Origin: CAIPSZ01 sp038065015
GTDB taxonomy: Bacteria; Patescibacteriota; Patescibacteriia; PEXW01
Assembly: GCA_038065015.1 (NCBI GenBank)
Contig: JBBTRU010000029.1
Span: 1-7,671 of the forward strand
Length of the DNA stretch: 7,671 nt
Direction of reading: 5' to 3'
In this document: positions 4,647 to 7,671 of the stretch, in pieces
Position numbering within the stretch: the first letter of the stretch is position 1
How the letters are laid out: every line of letters begins with the position of its first letter
Notes under the pieces: generated by a model
What the model saw: the letters and a program-made list of their open reading frames with translations, nothing else
Database searches by the model: none
What the model was told of the DNA's origin: nothing
Position numbers and translations under genes: made by a program

Positions 4647-5738
4647 ATGAGCTTACAAATCGGCATTGTCGGTCTCCCCAATGTTGGCAAATCCACGCTC
4701 TTCCGCGCGCTCACCAAGAAGCAGGTGCCGGCAGAGAATTACCCCTTTACCACCATTGACCCCAATGTTGGGGTGGTGGAAGTGCCGGATGAGCGTTTGC
4801 CCCAACTCGCGAAGGTGAGCAAGTCGAAAAAGGTCGTACCCGCCATTTGCGAATTCGTCGACATTGCCGGATTAGTCCGCGACGCGCACAAGGGCGAAGG
4901 CTTGGGCAATAAATTTTTAGCGAATATCCGTGAAGTGGCGGCCATTGCCCACGTCGTCCGCGTCTTTACCGATGCGGACGTTATTCATGTGGAAAACCGG
5001 GTGGACCCGGTAAGTGACGTAGAAACTATTGAAACCGAACTCGCTCTGGCCGATCTTGATACGGTGAAGAAACGTATGAGTGCAGTGGAGGGTAAAGCCA
5101 AGACGGGAGACAAAACTGCCGTTACCGAGCTGCCGCTCCTGCAACGTCTGGAGCAGGCCCTGGCCAGCGGCACGCCCGCCCGCAGCATCGCCACCGATGA
5201 CGACACGCGGGAGCTTGTGCGCACCCTAAGCCTGCTCTCGGGCAAACCCGTGCTGTACGTGGCCAACGTAGACGAAAGTGAACTCAAGCGTGCACCGGCA
5301 ATCCAGGCGGAACTCGCGGCAAAACTCCAACGCAATCCTGCTGACATTATTGTGGTATCGGCAAAAATTGAAGCGGAACTCGCCGAGTTGGCCGTTGAGG
5401 ATGCCGCCGCCTACCTGAAAGATCTTGGACTCGCCGAACCCGGGCTCAACCGCCTCATCCGCCAGGCCTTTGCCACGCTCGGTTTGCAGACCTTCTTCAC
5501 CTCGGGCGAAATGGAATCGAAAGCCTGGACTATCCCGCAGGGTACGGCCGCGCCCCAAGCCGCCGGGGTTATCCACACGGACTTTGAGCAGGCCTTTATC
5601 CGGGCCGAAATTATGGATTGGAAAGACCTGGTAGCCTACGGTGAGCACGGCTGCAAGGAGAAGGGCATCCTGCGCGTGGAGGGCAAAGACTACGTCATGC
5701 GGGATGGTGATGTGGCGCACTTTCGGGTTGGCGTGTAG
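4647..5738 (+). CDS. ychF: Ribosome-associated P-loop ATPase/GTPase YchF (OLA1 family)
   Basis: YchF/OLA1 proteins are TRAFAC-class P-loop NTPases that bind ribosomes; characterised members prefer ATP over GTP. The 363-aa length is standard. The P-loop is GLPNVGKST (9-17), the switch I segment YPFTTIDPN (32-40), the G3 motif DIAGLV (72-77) followed by HKGEGLGNKFL, the G4 position NVDE (207-210, the non-canonical form expected in this family rather than NKxD), and SAK (238-240). A helical insertion (about 120-200) precedes the C-terminal TGS-like domain, with FFTSGEMESKAWTI (283-296), HTDFEQAFIRAEI (310-322) and the terminal RDGDVAHFRV. The ATG at 4647 starts directly at the beta strand before the P-loop, as usual. 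It is divergent from the TSP3 gene. No good SD is present. Confidence 0.97.
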   Translation: MSLQIGIVGLPNVGKSTLFRALTKKQVPAENYPFTTIDPNVGVVEVPDERLPQLAKVSKSKKVVPAICEFVDIAGLVRDAHKGEGLGNKFLANIREVAAIAHVVRVFTDADVIHVENRVDPVSDVETIETELALADLDTVKKRMSAVEGKAKTGDKTAVTELPLLQRLEQALASGTPARSIATDDDTRELVRTLSLLSGKPVLYVANVDESELKRAPAIQAELAAKLQRNPADIIVVSAKIEAELAELAVEDAAAYLKDLGLAEPGLNRLIRQAFATLGLQTFFTSGEMESKAWTIPQGTAAPQAAGVIHTDFEQAFIRAEIMDWKDLVAYGEHGCKEKGILRVEGKDYVMRDGDVAHFRVGV

Positions 5739-5779
5739 AGCTGGGGCTTGACGCAAATCTCCCCAAACGCTCAACCGGC

Positions 5780-5788
5780 TGGTACACT
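5780..5788 (+). promoter_or_regulatory. Candidate extended -10 promoter downstream of ychF
   Basis: TGG followed by TACACT (5783-5788) has the TGn extension and four of six -10 positions. TTGACG at 5748-5753 is too far away (29 nt) to act as its -35. If used, transcription would start near 5795 and run to the terminator at 6183, giving an RNA of roughly 420 nt. Confidence 0.3.
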
Positions 5789-5827
5789 GCAGGTAACAAA
5801 CAGATCTTTCAACTCTCGAAGCCACTT

Positions 5828-5851
5828 TCTAAACAAGGAGGTTGTTTTAGA
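5828..5851 (+). promoter_or_regulatory. Hairpin presenting a Shine-Dalgarno core in its loop
   Basis: TCTAAACAA (5828-5836) pairs with TTGTTT plus TAGA (5842-5851), with one bulged T at 5848, and the 5-nt loop is exactly GGAGG (5837-5841). GGA in a hairpin loop flanked by ACA and TGT resembles the known CsrA/RsmA target shape. No ATG, GTG or TTG lies at normal SD distance in an open frame, so the SD word may not serve ordinary initiation. Confidence 0.5.
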
Positions 5852-5873
5852 TACAAAGCATAACTCCGGCAGG

Positions 5874-6002
5874 ATGACGGCCCTTCGTCGCCTCGAACGT
5901 CGTAACCGCCAACCGAAACCCGATTGCCGGCCGATGCCAAAGCCTGAACCGCGAAAAAACGTGCATTCCGCCAGCGCTACGCTGGAACTTCCAACACCTT
6001 AA
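5874..6002 (+). CDS. Hypothetical small basic protein (doubtful)
   Basis: An ATG at 5874 opens 42 codons ending in TAA at 6000. The N-terminal half is very arginine-rich (MTALRRLERRNRQPKP) and the rest is Pro-rich. The frame is open back to a TTG at 5748, 10 nt after the ychF stop, so a longer 84-aa version is possible, but neither start has a well-placed SD. The AAGGAGG at 5835 is over 30 nt away. I recognise no family. The Arg content may simply reflect GC-rich structured DNA. Confidence 0.2.
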   Translation: MTALRRLERRNRQPKPDCRPMPKPEPRKNVHSASATLELPTP

Positions 6003-6037
6003 AAACGCACTCGGTGTGTGAGTGCAAGGAGGCGTAC

Positions 6038-6103
6038 ATGAAAAAACACCGTTTCATTGGAAAGGAGCAGCGACGAGCACGCACAATAGTTGAGGGGAGG
6101 TGA
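6038..6103 (+). CDS. Hypothetical 21-residue basic peptide with a strong SD
   Basis: AAGGAGG (6026-6032) lies 5 nt before an ATG, the best ribosome binding site in the window. The peptide begins MKKHRFIGKEQRRAR and ends in EGR before a TGA at 6101. Eight of its 21 residues are Lys or Arg. The SD sits immediately after a hairpin (6007-6025) and could itself be looped between GTGC and GTAC (6022-6037). Another SD-like run, GGGGAGGTGAT, overlaps the stop codon, and no ATG, GTG or TTG follows it at normal distance (an ACG does). No plus-strand gene follows to be regulated by attenuation, because a terminator comes next. The family is unknown; a real microprotein or an RNA landmark are both possible. 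Confidence 0.35.
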   Translation: MKKHRFIGKEQRRARTIVEGR

Positions 6104-6182
6104 TTCTACGTCTACCCGGAGGCCAACCCCCTCCACACACACGGGAGCCTCGCTCCCAACAGCCACAGCAATGCAAAACTCC

Positions 6183-6216
6183 AGCGCCGATTCGAGGATC
6201 GGCGCTTTTTATTTTT
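6183..6216 (+). terminator. Intrinsic terminator
   Basis: AGCGCCGAT (6183-6191) pairs perfectly with ATCGGCGCT (6198-6206) around a 6-nt loop, followed by TTTTTATTTTT. It is the only textbook intrinsic terminator in the window and stops plus-strand transcription from ychF or the region after it. It reaches into the last codons of the opposing methyltransferase gene, where its T-tract encodes the Lys-rich C-terminus. On the minus strand the T-tract is only TTTT after GGAG, so it may work weakly in both directions. Confidence 0.85.
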
Positions 6217-7441
6217 CCTTCTTCAGCAAGATAATTTCCCGGCCCACCACTTGGTCGGGGCGACTGTACAGGATGGAACCGCGCGGGGTGGAACGGAACC
6301 ACGGCTGGGCTGTCAGCCACGCGGGCGGGGCAATGACCGTGAACCCCGCATCGCCAATGGCATGCTGCAATTGCAAAAAGTACCCATGCTGCTCCACGCG
6401 GAAGAAGGGGAAAACCATGGCCACGCGCCCGCCAACGCGCACCACCTGGCCAAGCGCGCGGAGCCAGCCTTCGTACTGCCGGCTCAACGCCGAAACCAGC
6501 GGCAAAATAATCCTGCCTCGGGGTATGCCGCGCTGGGGTGGGCCAAGGTACGGTTCGGTAACAATCACATCAACGGCTTCGGGCCCAAGCACGCGCGGAA
6601 GGTCCTTGGCATCCCGCTGCACCACATCTTCCATCTCGGGTTCTACGCGGTAGTGCTTGGCCAGCCACGCCAAATTCTCGGTGGTGTCGTCTACCGCTTT
6701 CGGGCTAATGTCCGAGCCGTGCACCTTGCTAATACCCAGCAGCAGCGCTTCTTGCAGGATAGTGCCCGACCCGCAGAAGGGGTCGAGCAACCGATCACTG
6801 GGTTTCGGCTGGGTGAGGTTGACCATGACCTGCGCCACTTTGGGCGGGAGCATGCCCGATACGCTGTCGCGCGCCGGGCGGCCAAAATCCCGATCGCCGT
6901 ATGAAGAAATATCTTGCGTGGCCACGGTCCGACCCCAAACCAAACCGGTAGGTGTAACCAGGAGGAGCACCTCGAAACCCTGCTGCAATACCTTGCCCTG
7001 CACTAAGGCACTGGAAGGCAGCGTGGGTTCTTTCGCAACGACCACGCGGGCCGAACGGCCGTGCGCCACCAGATGCTTCTTCAGGCGCTGCAAGACGATA
7101 CCTAATTCTTTCCGCAGCGTGCGGGTGGCGGGTGCCCCGGCCTCGTACGCGCTGCCGCCAAAATGAATGCGAGCGGTGCTGCCCGTGGGTACCAGGTCGG
7201 GCCAGCGCTGCACCAGCTCGTGTTCCAGGGCGGCCAGATCGGCTACGGTGCCTTCCACTACGCCCACTTTTACCAACCCGCCAGCGTGGGCCTGCAGTTT
7301 TTCCGGGCTCATCACGGGCGGCACCACAGCCAGTTCTTTGCTCAAGAGCGTAAACTCCGGCACTCCTGCCAAACGAAAGAGCTCCCACGCCGACAGGGTA
7401 GGCTCGCGGCCGAATAACGCTATGATATCGCCAGGTTCCAT
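6209..7441 (-). CDS. TRM11-like RNA (guanine-N2) methyltransferase family protein
   Basis: The 410-aa protein has a C-terminal SAM-dependent Rossmann methyltransferase domain of the UPF0020/TRM11/Trm-G10 type. RPARDSVSGMLPPKVAQVM (188-206) leads into SAM motif I DPFCGSGT (220-227), an acidic motif II residue Asp244 in HGSDIS, and the motif IV position TEPYLGPP (295-302), in place of the N/DPPY of most amino-methyltransferases. The N-terminus, DIIALFGREPTLSAWELFRL, matches the opening of TRM11-like proteins. The substrate is probably tRNA guanosine, but the exact site cannot be deduced. The frame is open to 7564, yet the ATG at 7441 begins at the conserved opening, and a TACACT hexamer ends 6 nt upstream, so I choose it. 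No SD is present. The gene's 3' end shares DNA with the opposing terminator. Confidence 0.87.
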   Translation of the reverse strand: MEPGDIIALFGREPTLSAWELFRLAGVPEFTLLSKELAVVPPVMSPEKLQAHAGGLVKVGVVEGTVADLAALEHELVQRWPDLVPTGSTARIHFGGSAYEAGAPATRTLRKELGIVLQRLKKHLVAHGRSARVVVAKEPTLPSSALVQGKVLQQGFEVLLLVTPTGLVWGRTVATQDISSYGDRDFGRPARDSVSGMLPPKVAQVMVNLTQPKPSDRLLDPFCGSGTILQEALLLGISKVHGSDISPKAVDDTTENLAWLAKHYRVEPEMEDVVQRDAKDLPRVLGPEAVDVIVTEPYLGPPQRGIPRGRIILPLVSALSRQYEGWLRALGQVVRVGGRVAMVFPFFRVEQHGYFLQLQHAIGDAGFTVIAPPAWLTAQPWFRSTPRGSILYSRPDQVVGREIILLKKEK

Positions 7442-7447
7442 GGGGAG

Positions 7448-7453
7448 AGTGTA
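7448..7453 (-). promoter_or_regulatory. Putative -10 element of a leaderless methyltransferase transcript
   Basis: On the minus strand TACACT (7453-7448) is followed by CTCCCC and the ATG. Four of six TATAAT positions match, including T1, A2 and T6. No convincing -35 is seen 16-18 nt upstream. The spacing equals that at glyA and the TSP3 gene. Confidence 0.4.
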
Positions 7454-7671
7454 GCGTGAGTAGCCCGAAAGCCATAGAGATGAATAATCAGGGTTCGTGG
7501 TAAAAGGTGCGTGCGGCGAGTATGGGGCCGCGGTACGAGGAGAACGGTTAAGAAGCGCCCTCACCTCGCACCGCGCTTCTATACCCGTCGCTACACCCTC
7601 ACCTTTGACCGCGCTCCTGTTTAGTTAACCTTCAAGGGTGAGGATTCTGGGGGGAGGTGGGCAAGGTACTC
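7454..7671. other. Right-edge region with repeats, no assigned gene
   Basis: A near-repeat occurs twice 38 nt apart: CCTCACCTcgcACCGCGCTtCT (7559-7580) and CCTCACCTttgACCGCGCTcCT (7597-7618), where lower case marks differences. AGAAGCGC (7551-7558) pairs with GCGCTTCT (7573-7580). CCTCACCTTTGA (7597-7608) pairs with TCAAGGGTGAGG (7632-7643) with one T-G pair. These could be the 3' structures of a minus-strand gene beyond the edge: one minus-strand frame enters at 7671 and stops at 7621 after 16 codons, too few to identify. Confidence 0.5.

Larger units (their letters stand above)
5795..6216 (+). other. Hairpin-rich region of unknown function, possible structured RNA or peptide leader
   Basis: The 470-bp gap between ychF and the next gene holds no recognisable protein. 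It contains a hairpin with GGAGG as its loop (5828-5851), a bulged stem GGC-AGGAT-GACG paired with CGTC-GCC (5868-5892), CCAGCG-CTA-CGCTGG (5971-5985), GCACTC with GAGTGC (6007-6025), GGAGG with CCTCC (6118-6134), GGGAGC-CTC-GCTCCC (6143-6157) and an intrinsic terminator (6183-6216). Three SD-like words occur at 5835, 6026 and 6095, although the main genes in the window lack them. I compared it with RNase P RNA, tmRNA, SRP RNA and 6S RNA and saw none of their hallmark sequences. It could be a small RNA with exposed GGA motifs, or an mRNA for tiny basic peptides. Confidence 0.4.

Noticed and set aside
6059..6071. SRP RNA-like word GGAAAGGAGCAGC
   Set aside because: It resembles the SRP helix 8 word GGAAGGAAGCAGC, but the closing pairs and the GGAA tetraloop arrangement are missing.
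5795..6216. RNase P RNA or tmRNA
   Set aside because: The GAGGAAAGTCC-type core of RNase P and the tRNA-like ends of tmRNA are not present.
6101..6216. TGA read-through (recoding as Gly or selenocysteine) extending the 21-residue ORF
   Set aside because: The downstream frame is open only because it is antisense to a GC-rich gene, and TGA behaves as a normal stop at the end of the second Nudix gene.
6251..6904. Long plus-strand open frame opposite the methyltransferase
   Set aside because: It has no family resemblance and lies wholly antisense to a gene with clear SAM-binding motifs.
7442..7564. N-terminal extension of the methyltransferase
   Set aside because: The added 41 residues lack family similarity, while the residues after the ATG at 7441 match the typical opening of TRM11-like proteins.
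7621..7671. C-terminal fragment of a minus-strand gene entering from the right edge
   Set aside because: Only 16 codons are visible before a TAA, and all three frames stop soon after; this is too little to support a gene call.

Overview
The window is a compact chromosomal segment of fairly high GC. It most resembles a Patescibacteria/CPR-type bacterium, but that placement is an inference from gene style: a TRM11-like RNA methylase with a TEPY motif, a small proline-rich protein with one membrane segment and a calcium-binding tail, divergent Nudix and FolD proteins, and almost no Shine-Dalgarno (SD) sequences in front of the main genes. No mobile element, tRNA, rRNA or CRISPR array is visible.

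Left part (1-3790, plus strand): glyA (serine hydroxymethyltransferase), two tandem paralogous Nudix hydrolases, and folD. GlyA makes 5,10-methylene-THF and FolD converts it to 10-formyl-THF, so the pair is a one-carbon module interrupted by the Nudix duplication. Each of the four genes is preceded by an array of the hexamer TTCGTA (18 copies in all). Three of the four intergenic gaps also carry a related GC-rich stem-loop at the 3' end of the preceding gene.

Middle (3760-5738): a minus-strand gene for a proline-rich, single-pass protein with two thrombospondin-type-3 calcium repeats overlaps the end of folD tail to tail. Its promoter lies inside a perfect 22-bp inverted repeat. Facing the other way is ychF/OLA1, a translation-associated P-loop ATPase.

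Right part (5739-7671): about 470 bp without a conventional gene, rich in hairpins, with three strong SD-like sequences and a clear intrinsic terminator. It may be a structured RNA or a leader encoding tiny peptides. It is followed by a minus-strand TRM11-like RNA methyltransferase and an unassigned, repeat-containing end.

Three genes (glyA, the TSP3 gene, the methyltransferase) have a -10-like hexamer ending exactly 6 nt before the ATG, which predicts leaderless mRNAs. The strongest candidates for something undescribed are the composite TTCGTA/stem-loop intergenic element, the hairpin-rich SD-bearing region at 5795-6216, and the promoter embedded in the inverted repeat.
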